A stretch of 64,000 nucleotides of DNA from Pseudoips prasinana (GCA_951640165.1 OX621241.1:10235001-10299000), one strand, 5' to 3'. Counted from the first letter of the stretch, positions 31,306 through 43,164 are shown. Notes: generated from the sequence alone by a model not told the origin. A program made the numbers and translations.

Positions 31306-32172
31306 CCATCTCTCCTACAACACACTAGATCCCGAAACAGTGTGTGTTTAGCCCGTGTTGCAACTCTCTTCTTAATTAACCTAACCGACCTGCTTGCCAG
31401 TAGGTAGGTAGTCGTAAAACTTTTGATAACTGTTATATTAGAAGTTTCGGTGACAGGTATTGCGTCAGATCCCCTTAAAATATCACCATTGATGTTTGTT
31501 TTAGCTGTGGAAACATTAATTTCCCCAAAAACACTACATTAACTTTTATTTTATGACCGACATTTTCAGGTCTTTGGCCCTTCGGATAAAAAATCGAGTT
31601 TTGTTTACATTACGTCGGATAATCCTTCTTTTTTAATGTTTAAGTCATTAACCTTCTTGTGTAACGTAATTGTTTTCTCAAAATAAAATAAAGCTAAGAT
31701 ATATGTGTGTTTTTTAAACATATGTCTTGATTTTTTTTTCATAATGATCGAACGATAAATATAGCTTGTGTGCTCAATTCTGTACGTACCTATATAAAAT
31801 TAAATCTTAAGGAAGTGACAACTGTAGAATAATTTACAAAAAAAGAACACAGCTTTCTTTTGCTGTATGAACAGCTTGCCTGGGGAAGAACTTACCTTAA
31901 AGAAACCTGTCGAGTCAATAGCATAGGTCTTAGGTGAGACTTATGACCCATTGCTCATTGTAATCCTCCGTAATCCTTGCTAGGTTCTAGGAACAAGTCC
32001 TTTTGTATTAATTTTGTATACTATCAATTTCGAGTTTGTAATATTATTATGTCTGCTTTTTTGTATATTTTCACTAAAAATATAGGTGTAGATATAAATA
32101 ATATAAATAAAAAAACAAGCCCTTAATCATGAAACGTCAAAGCTACGGATTTAAAAGAATAGCTTTATACAA
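31306..32172. other. Unassigned AT-rich stretch
   Basis: No gene recognised. Confidence 0.35.
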
Positions 32173-32445
32173 ATAATAATAATATCCTGGGACATTATTT
32201 ACACACGGCTATCAGATCCCAAACTAAGCAGAGCTTGTACTATGGATACCAGTTAACTGATACACTACATATACTATTTTTCTTTTGTAAATACATACTT
32301 ATATAGATAATTGCACTCAGACTCAGGACAAACTGACATGTTCATGCACACAAATATCTATCCTGGGTGGGAATTGAACCCACGACCTCTTGCGTAAAAA
32401 GCAAGTATTTGTATTTGCCAACCACGCAAACAGATATATTTGATC
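32173..32445 (-). repeat. SINE T1, near full length
   Basis: Reverse copy: AATAATAATATCCTGGGACA tail, TTCATGCACACAAATATC body, and head with TGGGTGGGAATTGAACCCA (B box complement). Confidence 0.85.
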
Positions 32446-32454
32446 ACAGGATAT

Positions 32455-32705
32455 GCCACATGATATCGTCCATAGCTGGACGACTGGCCTCCCCCAAAGG
32501 CCCGAAACCCCTCCAATTGCCATTTGGAGGGGTTTGCCGCAGTCACCACGCTTGGTATTTGTGACCGCAGTTAGAGGGTAACCAGTGCTGCCCGATTACC
32601 TACCTGCTGTTTCCCTTCAGAGATCGTGAAACGTCTTTCACAACACCCACGCGATGGTATGGGCTAGCCTTGTTAATCTCTCTGAGCCGGTAACTATACA
32701 GCTAA
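32455..32705. repeat. Repeat 'family D' copy
   Basis: CGTCCATAGCTGGACGACTGG, GGAGGGGTTTGCCGCAGTCA and CACCCACGCGATGGTATGGG in the same order as at 47500-47745. Confidence 0.6.
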
Positions 32706-32888
32706 TCATCTTCATCAAACAATTAACAACAAGCAGCTATTAAACACTGGCAAAAAATACCAGTAAACTCACTCAAAAATAGCTAAAAAGCGCAACGAAC
32801 CCAACTGCAAATGAGATCCTTGCTCTAAACAGGAATAACTTATTAAATTTTAATTTTGTAGCATTATTCGCAATGCAAAGCGCTTATC

Positions 32889-33218
32889 TAATCTCAAAAA
32901 TGGGAAATCATAAATTTAATCGTCCGGCGGGTCATATAAACGGGTAAAATAAAATTTAATAATTTGGAAGGTATTATCAATATGATATGATCTTTCACAT
33001 GCAACTGTGAACATATCAGTCGGCCATGTTTCTAGAAAACAAAACCGATAGGTAATACCTACATCCTCCGGAAGGGTGTTAGCAAGGGAATCCTAAATTT
33101 GATCTGCTAGCGTGTATCGTTCGTAACTTAACGCAGAGCGCCTACCCCGGATTGGTAGATGGTGCAGGTTCGAGACCCACCGGACGATTAAATTTATGAT
33201 TTCCCATTTTTGAGATTA
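32889..33218. mobile_element. Inverted-repeat element with a tRNA-like motif inside
   Basis: About 44-bp terminal inverted repeats: TAATCTCAAAAATGGGAAAT...CGTCCGGCGGGTC, and its complement at 33175-33218. Just before the right repeat is GCAGGTTCGAGACCC, a B-box-like motif. A partial copy starts at 63913. Confidence 0.65.
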
Positions 33219-33585
33219 AGAATAACTTATACATCTTAACCGGGTGTTAACAGGTTACAGCTGTTTCAATAAACACCTGGACATAGTGGGCACTGGCAAA
33301 ACGCGAGATAATTATGTTGATCAATGATGGATAAAGTATATCGTCTTGGGCCCAAGGATGATGTTAGCGTCACTTCTGTCAAAAGAGAGATTCCTCAATT
33401 CATCATGTTACAGGGTCACTGTCTAGACAGTAAAGTTTAGTTGGACGGCGAGCATAATTGTTCAACGCTTAACGTAGTGTCAACAGGACTTCCGGGCCTG
33501 GAAATAGCCGACACCAGGAGAATAAAGTAAGTATAATACATCATCTATTTATACGCATAAATCGGTACAGCCGTCTCGAGTTAAA

Positions 33586-33930
33586 AATATAATAATATCC
33601 TGGTATGTACAGACGCCAGCACATCAAGCTACCCCAATCTGTCAAATTTCCCCAATTGAAAGTGAACCTTATGCTTTGGTGATAAAGTTGAAAATCTATA
33701 AAATCAGATTGGGATAGCTGGATGTGCTGGCGTCTGTACATTATTCACACACGGCCATCTGATCCCTAACAAATTTTCTTTTTGTTAACATATTTATATA
33801 GATAATTACACCCAGACAGGACAAACAGCCATGTTCATGCACACAGATATTTGTCCTGGGTGGGAATCGAACCCACGTCCTGCGGCGTGGAAAGCAGGCA
33901 TTTACCAACCACGCCAACAGGCCTGTCAAA
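33586..33930 (-). repeat. SINE T1 split by a MITE
   Basis: The tail half AATAATATCCTGG lies at 33586-33601. The rest (TTATTCACACACGGCCATCT onward) resumes at 33742 and ends in the tRNA-like head with TGGGTGGGAATCGAACCCAC. Confidence 0.8.
33602..33741. mobile_element. TA-flanked MITE copy, inside a SINE
   Basis: TGTACAGACGCCAGCACATC on the left and GATGTGCTGGCGTCTGTACA on the right, with inner AATCTGTCAAATTTCCCCAA. About 140 bp. Confidence 0.8.
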
Positions 33931-34521
33931 TGATGGATAACCCGAGACAGCTGTACCGATTTCTGTACTCTTTGGTTTGTATTTATTATTTATTAAGAAA
34001 ATTCAATTACTTATACGTATGCATAGAACGGCTTTTACTAAAATCCTGTCCTGGCAATAGAATGTACGCGCAATGAGCTGGACTATTGTTTTGTTTCTTA
34101 TAGGTATGGGTTTGTAAGACAGCAGTTGTTGAAAACTGCCGAAGACAAGTAACAACCCACATTGCAATAATCTCTATTTGTTTTCTTTACGTTTGAGAGC
34201 TTTGAACAATACAGTTTTTATTTATGTGTAATGGGAGAGTGAGGTTTAAATTTTTAAGCGAATAAAACATATTAAGTCTTCAACTTAAACGGACTGGATT
34301 TACACTTTACAGAGTTTAAGGTATGTAGTGTGCACTTCTCAAATTGGTTATGCAGAATTATTCTTAATATGGGGCATGGGGCCGCTGTAAGAATGCTCTA
34401 ATGGCATGTATTGTGATCGTATTTAATAGTTCAATTGGTCTTCCAAATCTGAACATTTTACGTCAAATATGCTCAAATTTGACGTAATTCTTTTGAACCA
34501 ACAAATTGAGCATATCTGACG
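33931..34521. other. Unassigned stretch with one inverted pair
   Basis: ACGTCAAATATGCTCAAATTTGACGT is palindromic at about 34461-34486. No gene. Confidence 0.35.
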
Positions 34522-34678
34522 TACAGACGCCAGCACTTTAAGCTGCTCCAATCTGTCAAATTTCCCCAGTTGAGAAAACCTTATGCTTGAACCTTATGCT
34601 TACGTGATAAAGTTGAAACTCTATAAAAGAAATTTGAGAGATTGGGGTAGCTGGATGTGCTGGCGTTTGTATTCACTG
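34522..34678. mobile_element. TA-flanked MITE copy
   Basis: GTACAGACGCCAGCACTTTA to GGATGTGCTGGCGTTTGTA. The phrase GAACCTTATGCTT is duplicated inside. Confidence 0.75.
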
Positions 34679-34892
34679 AAAATTCTAAAATTAAACAGGA
34701 AGGAAATAAAACATATTGGTTCGTAAACAAAATATATTTTACAAAGAAAATAAACTAAGTAATACCGTGGCACTTAATCTTATTATGACTAAAGGAAGAA
34801 AACATTTAAGTCAACTGGTCGATCAACAAAACTAATTCTGCTCAAAAGTTAAAGCTTTTAAGTTACTTTTAATCAGTAACCAATGTATGGGA

Positions 34893-35090
34893 CTTGAGGC
34901 GCCCATAGTCAGGCCATAAGGGATCCGGGACCGCTTATAGTTTAATTACTAAACGTCTCCCTGCTTCGGAGGGCAAATTAAACTGTCGGCTGTGGTCGTT
35001 TGACAACAGTCGTTAAGTCATGTCAAAAGACCTACTAAGTGGCCTCAACAACTCTGACATTCATGTAAACATACGGAATATAAAGTAAAT
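34893..35090 (+). repeat. 5S-derived SINE with deleted head
   Basis: The body (ACGTCTCCCTGCTTCGGAGG, AACAACTCTGACATT) is intact. The 5S-like part is reduced to a few bases before 34940. Confidence 0.65.
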
Positions 35091-35364
35091 AATACAAAGA
35101 TAGTACATACTATTTTATGACTTCTATTTGTATTGTGAAGGATTTATTATTCTTATCTAAATAGCATGTAGCAATTTTTATTATAACAGTCTTAACAAAA
35201 TGAGTGATTGCCTCACTAGATATTAGTGACGTTAATTTTTTTATGCAGAATGTACAACACTAAGCTTCCGGTAAGAATTGCGCCGCTCCTGAAACAATAG
35301 GTTTTTATTATTAGTTGTTGTAAATAACATCCATATAGCATAGTAGCTTCGTTTGCTGTATGGC

Positions 35365-35545
35365 AACGGCGGCGAATATTAGAATATCTTCACCCCATCT
35401 CATCTCGTGGGGGGGCGTAGAAGTCATCCTGGGAGAAAATCATCCAGAGAACGGGCAGCAGCTTCCTTCTGAGTCATCTCCCAAGATGATTCTTGGGGGC
35501 GGCTTTTGTCCAGCAGTGGACTACTCACAGCGTTTATGATGATGA
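35365..35545 (+). repeat. 'Family C' copy
   Basis: GGCGGCGAATATTAGAATATC, AACGGGCAGCAGCTTCCTTC and CTTTTGTCCAGCAGTGGAC. It ends with a GATGATGA tail. Confidence 0.6.
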
Positions 35546-35892
35546 GGAAATAACATGCAATTGATCTTAACTTTTCTTTATAACAACCGATGTAACTCAA
35601 AACGCATATGGGACCGAATGGGTGTGGGTATTCTGAAAGTTTTCTCTATCGGATAAATATCTTGAAGTTTTTGTAAAATTGGTTATTTAAGCAAATACTA
35701 ACTGTAAAAACTTATAGTGATAGACATTTTTACTACCTCTTGTCTGAATGGTTCCGTCTAAATCTAAAAAGTAGTTTCAAGGGTAGGCAGGAATACTTTC
35801 TTCTTACTTTCAGTACCTTTTAGTATTATTGTTACACCTTGTAGACTTATGTTTTATATTTTATTATTTATGTATTATTATGAGAATGCAAA

Positions 35893-36290
35893 TTTATCAT
35901 CATCATATCAGCCGAAATACGCTCACTGCTGGACAAAGGCCTAGAAACAAGTAAACATCAGGCAAATAATGGGACTAGTCCCTCTCTCTTACCCACCACT
36001 GCAACTCCTGTAAACCAGGATCAACAGTGGCACACAATGAAATGACACTGAGCGGTGAGGCTCAGGCATGTCCCGGGGAATCGCTTTAACCACTGCTGGA
36101 CAAAGACCTCCCTTAATAATATCCGCAATTAATGGTCGCGGGCTAAACGCATTTAGTGGTTTCCAGCGGCCCTCATAGAGCCTGTTTACGCTGCGTGTTC
36201 TAGTTCGTGATCGCCACTCGAGAACCTTTCTGAAAACGGCCGCTGGTTCTACAAGCTACGTGTCCCGCCCCCCGCCATTTTAGCTTTGCA
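35893..36290 (-). mobile_element. RTE-type LINE 3' end, split by a small retroposon
   Basis: The ATCATCATCATATCAGCC tail is at the left. The sequence is interrupted at 35943-36090 and continues to about 36290, encoding on the minus strand the usual RTE end in decayed form. Confidence 0.7.
35943..36090 (-). mobile_element. Small retroposon 'R' (148 bp) with target duplication
   Basis: Flanked by 19-bp repeats CACTGCTGGACAAAGGCCT (35924-35942) and CACTGCTGGACAAAGACCT (36091-36109), one mismatch. The same element lies at 47278-47412 in the other orientation. No tRNA-like boxes are obvious. Confidence 0.7.
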
Positions 36291-36902
36291 ATTCTTAACA
36301 AATAATTTTTTTTTCCAGAATTATACTGAATATTAATCTTACAATATAACCGACGCATATTTTTAGTTTTGAAATAGTTCAGTTTTAAATTCATGTATAC
36401 ATGAGCCTATGTGAAGATCCAGTAATCACCGCACATTGTCTACAATATCTAAACGTTCGATGTAATCTGTGCCTTAAGCGTTTTACATTTCTACCTCAAT
36501 ACAAACAAGATCTGCTAAAATATTTAAATTCCCATGTTATTTGAAAGTAATTTCAGTGATTACTCATAATTTTCTAAATTCATTGCAGTAATAAAATCCA
36601 CCCGACTACTGCGATTACGACTAACACGACGAATATTCACCACTATCTGTATGATTTATTTAATTGCTATTGATGATTATCTTCATTCTGTGAATTACAT
36701 TTAGAACTGATACACACTGGTTTGTTTTTGTATCAATAAAATTTATTTGTGTTCACACTTCTATTGCATATTATTTAAAACCCATTTGTACAGTATTGCA
36801 AAAATCACAGAGGATATTGAAATTTGAAACAGCATGATAACGACCTAATTTAGAATAGTGTATTTGGAACGTCAAAGCCATCTTATAAGTTTGAATAACT
36901 TT
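36291..36902. other. Unassigned stretch
   Basis: No gene recognised. Confidence 0.35.
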
Positions 36903-37154
36903 GCATACCTGCTCAAAAATGTTGGTATCGCGCATGCTCAAATAAATTGATTTCTTGAATTGTTCAAATAGGGTGATTTCTTCCAAATTTAAACTTTCTT
37001 CTTCACTTTATTTGATCACTAAATTTAAACTTTCTTCAATAAACGTAGATTTATTGAAGAAAGTTTAAATTTGGAAGTAATCACCCTATTTGAACAATTC
37101 AAGAAATCACTTTAGTTGAGCATGCGCGTAACCAAAGTTTTTGAGTAGGTATGC
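36903..37154. repeat. Long foldback, ~98-bp arms
   Basis: GCATACCTGCTCAAAAATGT...TCTTGAATTGTTCAAATAGG...TTTAAACTTTCTT is mirrored on the right. The centre carries a second small inverted copy of AAATTTAAACTTTCTTCAATAAA. Confidence 0.8.
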
Positions 37155-37254
37155 AAGATGTCACTTTTTTTAGTATGCAAGATATCACTTTTTGAATACG
37201 CAAGAAATCATTTTATTTAAGCTTGCGCGAAGCCTACCTTTTAAGGATGTAAAA

Positions 37255-37513
37255 AATAATAATAATATCCTGCGACATTATTTACACACGGCCATCTGAT
37301 CCCAAACTAAGCAGAGCTTGTACTATGGAAACCAGACAACTGATATACTGACTACTATTCGTTTGTAAATACGTACTTATATAGATAATTGCACCCAGAC
37401 TCAGGACAAACAGACATGTTCATGCACACAAATATCTGCCCTGGGTGGAAATCGAACCCATGACCTCCGGCGTAAAAAGCAAGCATTTGCCAACCACGCC
37501 AACAGGCTCGTCT
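37255..37513 (-). repeat. SINE T1, near full length
   Basis: AATAATATCCTGCGACATTA tail to the tRNA-like head GCCAACCACGCCAACAGGC. Confidence 0.85.
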
Positions 37514-37927
37514 CCTATTTGAGTACCTATGTAATAACCCCTCTTCTGAGAATGCTAGAAACATTCCATTTAAGTATGCAAGAAATCATTTAATTGCATT
37601 TGAGTCTGAAAAAAAATACACATGTTCTACATCGAAAGATATAAAATATATAGGTACCAAATTGCCATTCTTCCAGCCGGTGAATGTTTGTAAACGCTGT
37701 AGGTTGATATTCTGTACTCTTTGCTGCCCTTGAACCGCTTCAGTATTCTGTCAACACTGGAAAAAAACACCAATTAGTTCGAGCTAGACTGATTATTGGC
37801 AGAGAACCTAAAACCACTCTATTTCTAATAAGTCGGTATGCGATGTGCGTTAGACTATCAACACCTTACCAGTGCGAATAAGCCAATTAAATAAATAAAC
37901 AAAGGATTAATTATAGAAATTCAATGA
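37514..37927. other. Unassigned spacer
   Basis: No gene recognised. Confidence 0.35.
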
Positions 37928-38045
37928 TTTCGTCGTTGGTCTAGAGGTATCGTGTTCAACTGCAGATAATTAGGTCCTGGGTTCAAATCCCGTGTGGTGG
38001 CACCACACAAAAAATATATTCAGAGTGTAATACATATTCATTTTC
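37928..38045 (+). repeat. SINE T3, head fragment
   Basis: tRNA-like head: CGTCGTTGGTCTAGAGGTAT (A box region) and CCTGGGTTCAAATCCC (B box), followed by the body start ATATATTCAGAGTGT. Confidence 0.75.
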
Positions 38046-38065
38046 TTTTATAAATTGCTTTTCGA

Positions 38066-38415
38066 TTGCCTCGTTTGTCTAGCGGTAGCGTGTTTACCCG
38101 CAGAGAACGAGGTTCTGGGTTCAAATCCCGGGTCGGACCAAAAGTGATTTTAAGACTTTTCGGTAAAAAGATAAATTTCTCAGCATCAGCTCGAAGTCTG
38201 GGAGTTGGCGGTATTATACCCCCGTGCCTCGGAGAGCACGTAAAGCCGTCGGCCCTGTACCTGACCTCTTTCCCGTCGTATCGCTGTGATGGAATAGAAA
38301 CTGCTCCTGTGTTTGCGCACACACTTGTGCACTAAAATATGTCCCGCTCAGATGGCTAATCTCTATTGAGACTGGCCGCCGTGGCCTAAATTCGGCTAGG
38401 AGAACATTATTATTA
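38066..38415 (+). repeat. SINE T3, full length
   Basis: Head GCCTCGTTTGTCTAGCGGTA and CTGGGTTCAAATCCCGGG, body TGCCTCGGAGAGCACGTAAA, tail (ATT)n after CGGCTAGGAGAAC. The head resembles tRNA-Pro. A body-only copy is at 49575-49788. Confidence 0.85.
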
Positions 38416-38540
38416 TTAACATAAATAGTGGAAGTAACTCAAGGAGCTTTATTTGCCGATGAAACTATACAACTTGCAAAATAAACTAAAAATATATTAA
38501 CTCCCCATACAAGAATATCGATCAGCGGATTGAGGCTGAG

Positions 38541-38798
38541 GCGCTCATACCTAGATGCCCTCACCGGTCCCTAAGTGATCGGTGGGGTTAAGCAACTAGG
38601 TTCGCGGTCAGACGATAGATGGGTGACCGCCACAGTGGTTCAATTTCTGACTCGTCTTCGTGCTTCGGATGACACGTTAAGCTGTCGGTCCCGGTTGTAG
38701 CCATTAGGTATCAGTCGATAAGCCATGTCAGAGGCCTAATGGGCGGCTTGAACAACTCTGACACTAGGGTTACCACTGCCCATACGATAACTAAGTAA
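38541..38798 (+). repeat. 5S rRNA-derived SINE, best-preserved head
   Basis: TCACCGGTCCCTAAGTGATC, GGGGTTAAGCAACTAGG and CGGTCAGACGATAGATGGG followed by TGACCGCC follow 5S rRNA from the variable loop through box C. The 3' two thirds is the common body ending GATAACTAAGTAA. Confidence 0.85.
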
Positions 38799-38931
38799 GC
38801 AGATACGTTTAGTACGGGGCACTGAAATATTTTTTCCGTATAGATCAAATTGATTTAGTTTGATGATTTCAGTTTACTACGTACGTTTACTATTCGTGTT
38901 ACACTTTGTAAATAGAAATAATGTACAATGA

Positions 38932-39045
38932 TTGCCTTGTTGGTCTAGCTAGAGGTAACTGCAGATATTAAAGTCCTGGGTTCAATTCCCGACAAAACAC
39001 ACGTTTTCTACAAAACTATATTCAGAGTGTTTTATATCTTGATTT
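38932..39045 (+). repeat. SINE T3, head fragment
   Basis: TGCCTTGTTGGTCTAGCTAG and CCTGGGTTCAATTCCCG, then ACTATATTCAGAGTGT. Confidence 0.7.
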
Positions 39046-39137
39046 TCATTTAGTTTCATGTATCTCGTGTCCATATTAGATCTTGATGAGCGCTTCTCTT
39101 GTAATGCTAATATGAACATAAGTATCTTCGTCAGTAT

Positions 39138-39310
39138 ATCATCATCATCATATCAGCCGAAAGACGTCCACTGCTGGACAAAGGCCACTCCCAAAGATCT
39201 CCACAATTGCCGGTCTTGCGCTATTCGCATCCAGCAGTTTCCAGCGACCCGCACAAGATCATCGGTCCATCTAGTAGGGGGCCTGCCCACGCTGCGCCTT
39301 CTGGTCCTCA
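39138..39310 (-). mobile_element. RTE-type LINE 3' end
   Basis: On the minus strand it encodes RRVGRPPTRWTDDLVRVAG, then CWMRIAQDRQLWRSLG and FVQQWTSFG stop. This is the C-terminus of RTE ORF2 proteins, followed directly by a (GATGAT) tail. Confidence 0.82.
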
Positions 39311-40728
39311 GTATATATACTTACGTTATTTTAGAACCGGCTGCAATCAGCGCTGTCCGACTCCCATACGGTTTGATGTCTACAGAGCCAAAGCCCGCGA
39401 GCACCGACGCCACCTAAAGCATACACAATTATAATAGTACGCAGCTATTATCTAATTCATTTTCATCGCGATCTGTCGCGCAATGAAATATAGCGACGAG
39501 CGGCACTCGTTCTAGGATAAACTTTATTTATACTTCAACCTTAAATCAACCTTGACAGAGCCATGAAAAAAGAGATTTTGTACATTAGAGAAATCAAACA
39601 CCAGCGCCAGTTAAAAAGCAAGACGGTATAAAAATAAAGATTTTTTCGCCTGTGACACTTGGGCATTATCAATATGTTTTAACTAGCAACGGGAAATATG
39701 TGCGCGTAGTAGTGTGCGTCGGCGCAGGCGCGTGTGCGTGCGCTGGCGCAGCGCCAGTGTCGCGCGCGTGTTGCGACCACTACTTCACCGCCCGACCTGA
39801 CAATTATTACTACCATAACTGTTTCTTAACATATGGATGCTAATTTTGGCTCCCAGGATCGAGAGTAGGTATAGAGACGAGGCGGACGAAACCGGTGCGT
39901 TTATACGTAGGATTAAAAATAGCATTGTTTTTTTTCCTCCGTTATACAATCCTTTTTGTGCTCTGCCAGATTGCAAGATTGGAATTAGCGTAATTATGCA
40001 GTTTGAAGTGTTTTGTAAATACGTTATTTGTATGTTTATTAATTTAATGTACATTGACCTGAGTATTGAGAAATTACGAAGAGTTATGTTTGTGTAAATA
40101 TTTTGGGTAACAAACAGCGTAATTATCACGATTCTGGGAAGTGAAATATGAGCAGTGGCGACAGATCCACATAATACGATCAGTGTGTCAAATTTTACAG
40201 ATAAATTGCTAACCATGCCATTATTGATTCTTTTACATACATATATAATATTTGTTAATTCCTATCATCTTTCGTTTCGTTTAATTTCTTAACTATACAC
40301 AAGTTAAAAAGCGCATTTTGTAAAGTAAAAACTTCTTTAAAGTTTAAAAGTAGGTGAACCGTCACGCTCGGGTCGTCGATGCTAAATCAAGTAGGTATGC
40401 TCAGTTCCACTTGACAAGAAGCGCGTTCGGGTTACTGACCGTGAGTCGTGTAGGTATTCGAAATCAATTAGGTTCACTGTCCAACAAGAAGTGTGAATTT
40501 TGCATTTCTATCGTGTGGTCATACTCATTTTTTTAAATATTTTAAGTAAAATGAATTTTCAATTCATATAGACAAAAATGTTAGGTTTAACAATAGCCTA
40601 ATAAAGCCAAGTGTTCACTGTCATGTTACTCCAAAGTACATTGATCGTTTCCAATGCCAATATCATGATGTCTGTATATCATTGGTTTAGATCAATAATT
40701 TGCAATTGGATGAAGTGATTTAAATTAT
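39311..40728. other. Unassigned stretch with a GC/CG-rich patch
   Basis: A patch at 39700-39775 is rich in GCGC and GTGCG words, unlike its surroundings. Open frames of 86 (plus) and 143 (minus) codons at about 39800-40216 show no recognisable protein. Confidence 0.4.
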
Positions 40729-40815
40729 GGGCGTCTTCGTGTTTAGGAGAACACATTAGTCCCGAATTTTGGTATTAAACACCAGTCAATAAGCCATAAC
40801 AGAACCCTACTTGAT
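40729..40815 (+). repeat. 5S-derived SINE, body fragment
   Basis: GGGCGTCTTCGTG, CAGTCAATAAGCCATAACAG: a decayed middle part of the family body. Confidence 0.45.
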
Positions 40816-41170
40816 TATAAAAGTAGTATGGAGCTATATAATTGTCTTTGTGTAGATTTCGGCTTTGGGTGTACGCTGTGGGGAACTGTCTGATTCGCGT
40901 ACACCATCTAAATTATATATCGTGTAACATAAATACCCAGAAACTCATGTCATATATCGGTCAAAATTTAAAAAAATTTATTATAAAACTTTGCATAGGT
41001 CTAAATTCAAAAAGCAATTACATCATTTTCTAGCTGAGAAATTTATTCGATTAACGAGTTTTTACAATATAAATTTTAATGAAGCCTCGGCAATAAGACT
41101 ACATAATTTCTGGGAAGTCGAAGAGAAATCGTGAAACTATAAGTCAAATTGTGAATTTATTTAGTCTGTC

Positions 41171-41205
41171 ACAAAGTGTGTATACATACATACACACACT
41201 TTGTT
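41171..41205. repeat. Short hairpin
   Basis: ACAAAGTGTGTATA faces TACACACACTTTGT. Confidence 0.7.
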
Positions 41206-41277
41206 ATATGTTATTTTACTTATTTCTAAATATGAACATTGAAATATTCATGATTATATTACAAATATAAATAATTT

Positions 41278-41470
41278 ACAATACAAACAAAATTGTACGT
41301 CACACAAAGGAAAATTCGTAAAGTAGATTCATAGTCTCCCTTACGAATTCCTTTGTTTGACGTCAAACAAAGGAAAATTCGTAAGATAGATCATGATTTA
41401 CCTTAAGAATTCCTTTGTGTGACGTACATTTTTTATACAATTGACTCAATTATTAGTATTGTAAATTAAA
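41278..41470. repeat. Nested palindrome (two hairpins in one)
   Basis: GTACGTCACACAAAGGAAAA...TTCCTTTGTTTGACGT and CAAACAAAGGAAAATTCGTA...TTCCTTTGTGTGACGTAC lie side by side. Outer TTACAATAC/GTATTGTAA pairs enclose both. Confidence 0.75.
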
Positions 41471-42160
41471 TAACGAATATTTGTATGCCGGAAATCGGCT
41501 AAGGGTGTGAACTAGAATAAAACATACAACCTATGTACCTACCACATTTAATGCAAATAAAACACCATATCTTATCTCAACATAGTGGTAGAATTTTTTG
41601 GAGCGCTATCTAAACAAAACCGTTTGTGATATAGGAAAACAAATTTTGGCTCCCCATACAACACGTGCATCAACTACTCTAATGATGTTAAACCTTATAT
41701 GTCGCATCGGCTTTTTGGTTAATCGGCTTCACTCATACTCATATACCATCCTACGCCATTGGTTCAAGCTATAAAGTTGTTCTGGAGTGCATTCCGGCGT
41801 CGCTTCGTTGTTGTCGTGAGCGGTTTGATTCGCGAGCTACTGAACCACTGTATTAATACCGCGAATTGGAATGGAAACTATTTGGACACAGCGCCGATAA
41901 TTGGTGCCGATGAAATACTACTAAGATTGTACCTCTATATGTGAGTTGGTATGTTCAGATGTTTGTTACGGACACAGATTAAATTTGGAATGGACAAAGG
42001 TTATACGCTGAATTAACAAAGCTTAAAAAGCAAGCCCGAAGTTGTTTTCGGGTTTTCTTCTCCGGATCATCCACTCAGTTATTTTGAGAAAACTACTGGT
42101 TAGGTAACATAGGATCGTCGGCGAGGAGGACCCCGTTGCAATTGAATTGACATAAATTCC
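41471..42160. other. Unassigned stretch
   Basis: A 61-codon plus-strand frame at 41759-41944 (WNGNYLDTAPIIGADEILL) has no recognised relative. Confidence 0.35.
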
Positions 42161-42358
42161 CAAGATCCCAAACTAAGCAGAGCTTGTACTATGAAAACCA
42201 GATAACTGATATACTACTATTCTTTGGTAAATACGTACTTATATAGATATTTACAACCATACTCTGGAGAAACGGGTTCATGGACATAAATATCTGCCCT
42301 GGGTTGGAATCGAACCGTGAAAGGCAAATATTTACCAACCACAGAAACCAGCCCGTCA
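42161..42358 (-). repeat. SINE T1, truncated
   Basis: CAAGATCCCAAACTAAGCAG to TTTACCAACCACAGAAACC; the tail is missing. Confidence 0.75.
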
Positions 42359-42810
42359 ATTATGTTAGTAACCTATTATGTTTAAGGCTGTAACAAATTG
42401 TCAAGTCGTGGATAACGCCGTAGGACATAGCTAGTATCTAGATAATAAATTTAACGCCTCTACGGTCTTGCAATAATAAATAAAGTGTGCATACACTAAT
42501 GCAAAGCGAAAATAGTGTTCTTCCAATAGTTCCATACTCCAAGTGCACGTCACTGCCATGAGTGAGTACGTCAGTTAATGATATTATATTGTTTAGAAGA
42601 TTGCTTTATTATTTTATTGCTTCATAACTTATTCCGGTTATTATTCCTCAAATAATACTCCATCTGTTGTAAATGGATTGATAATATCCATTGTTATTTG
42701 GTAGGCTGTTTAAAAGGTGTTATTTCTACGACAAGGCGAGTCAGGTTTTTTCTACTAATTCGATTTAAACACGAATTTCTATGTAAGTTGGCTTCGAACG
42801 GGTAGACAAA

Positions 42811-42970
42811 ATAATAATAATATCCTGGGACATTATTCACAGACGGCCATCTGATCCCAAACTAAGCATAGCTAGATAACCATATATCTTATATTTTACT
42901 TTTCTTTTGTAAATATATTACTTTATAGATAATTACACCCAGACTCAGGACAAACAGACATGTTTATGCA
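42811..42970 (-). repeat. SINE T1, tail half
   Basis: AATAATAATATCCTGGGACA to GGACAAACAGACATGTTTATGC, then an abrupt switch to another repeat. Confidence 0.75.
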
Positions 42971-43060
42971 TTTGTTTGACTGTTGTGTCAGTCAATTATA
43001 TGTTTGAAAAGTACCCCGCGACACAGGGATTCCCTTCCCTCGTCGTCAACATTTTTCAAT
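42971..43060 (+). repeat. SINE T2, body fragment
   Basis: GTGTCAGTCAATTATATG and GACACAGGGATTCCCTTCCC match 4760-4840. Confidence 0.6.
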
Positions 43061-43164
43061 TTATATAGGCGCCATTATCATTCCAATGAATGTCTTATAA
43101 TGCCGTGACTGTTAATGCGGATGAATTGAAACGAAAACAACAACAGATAAGTTATAATTTATAA

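Noticed and set aside
39785..40216. 143-codon minus-strand frame
   Set aside because: No start context, domain or splice signals, and an overlapping plus-strand frame of similar quality; probably chance.
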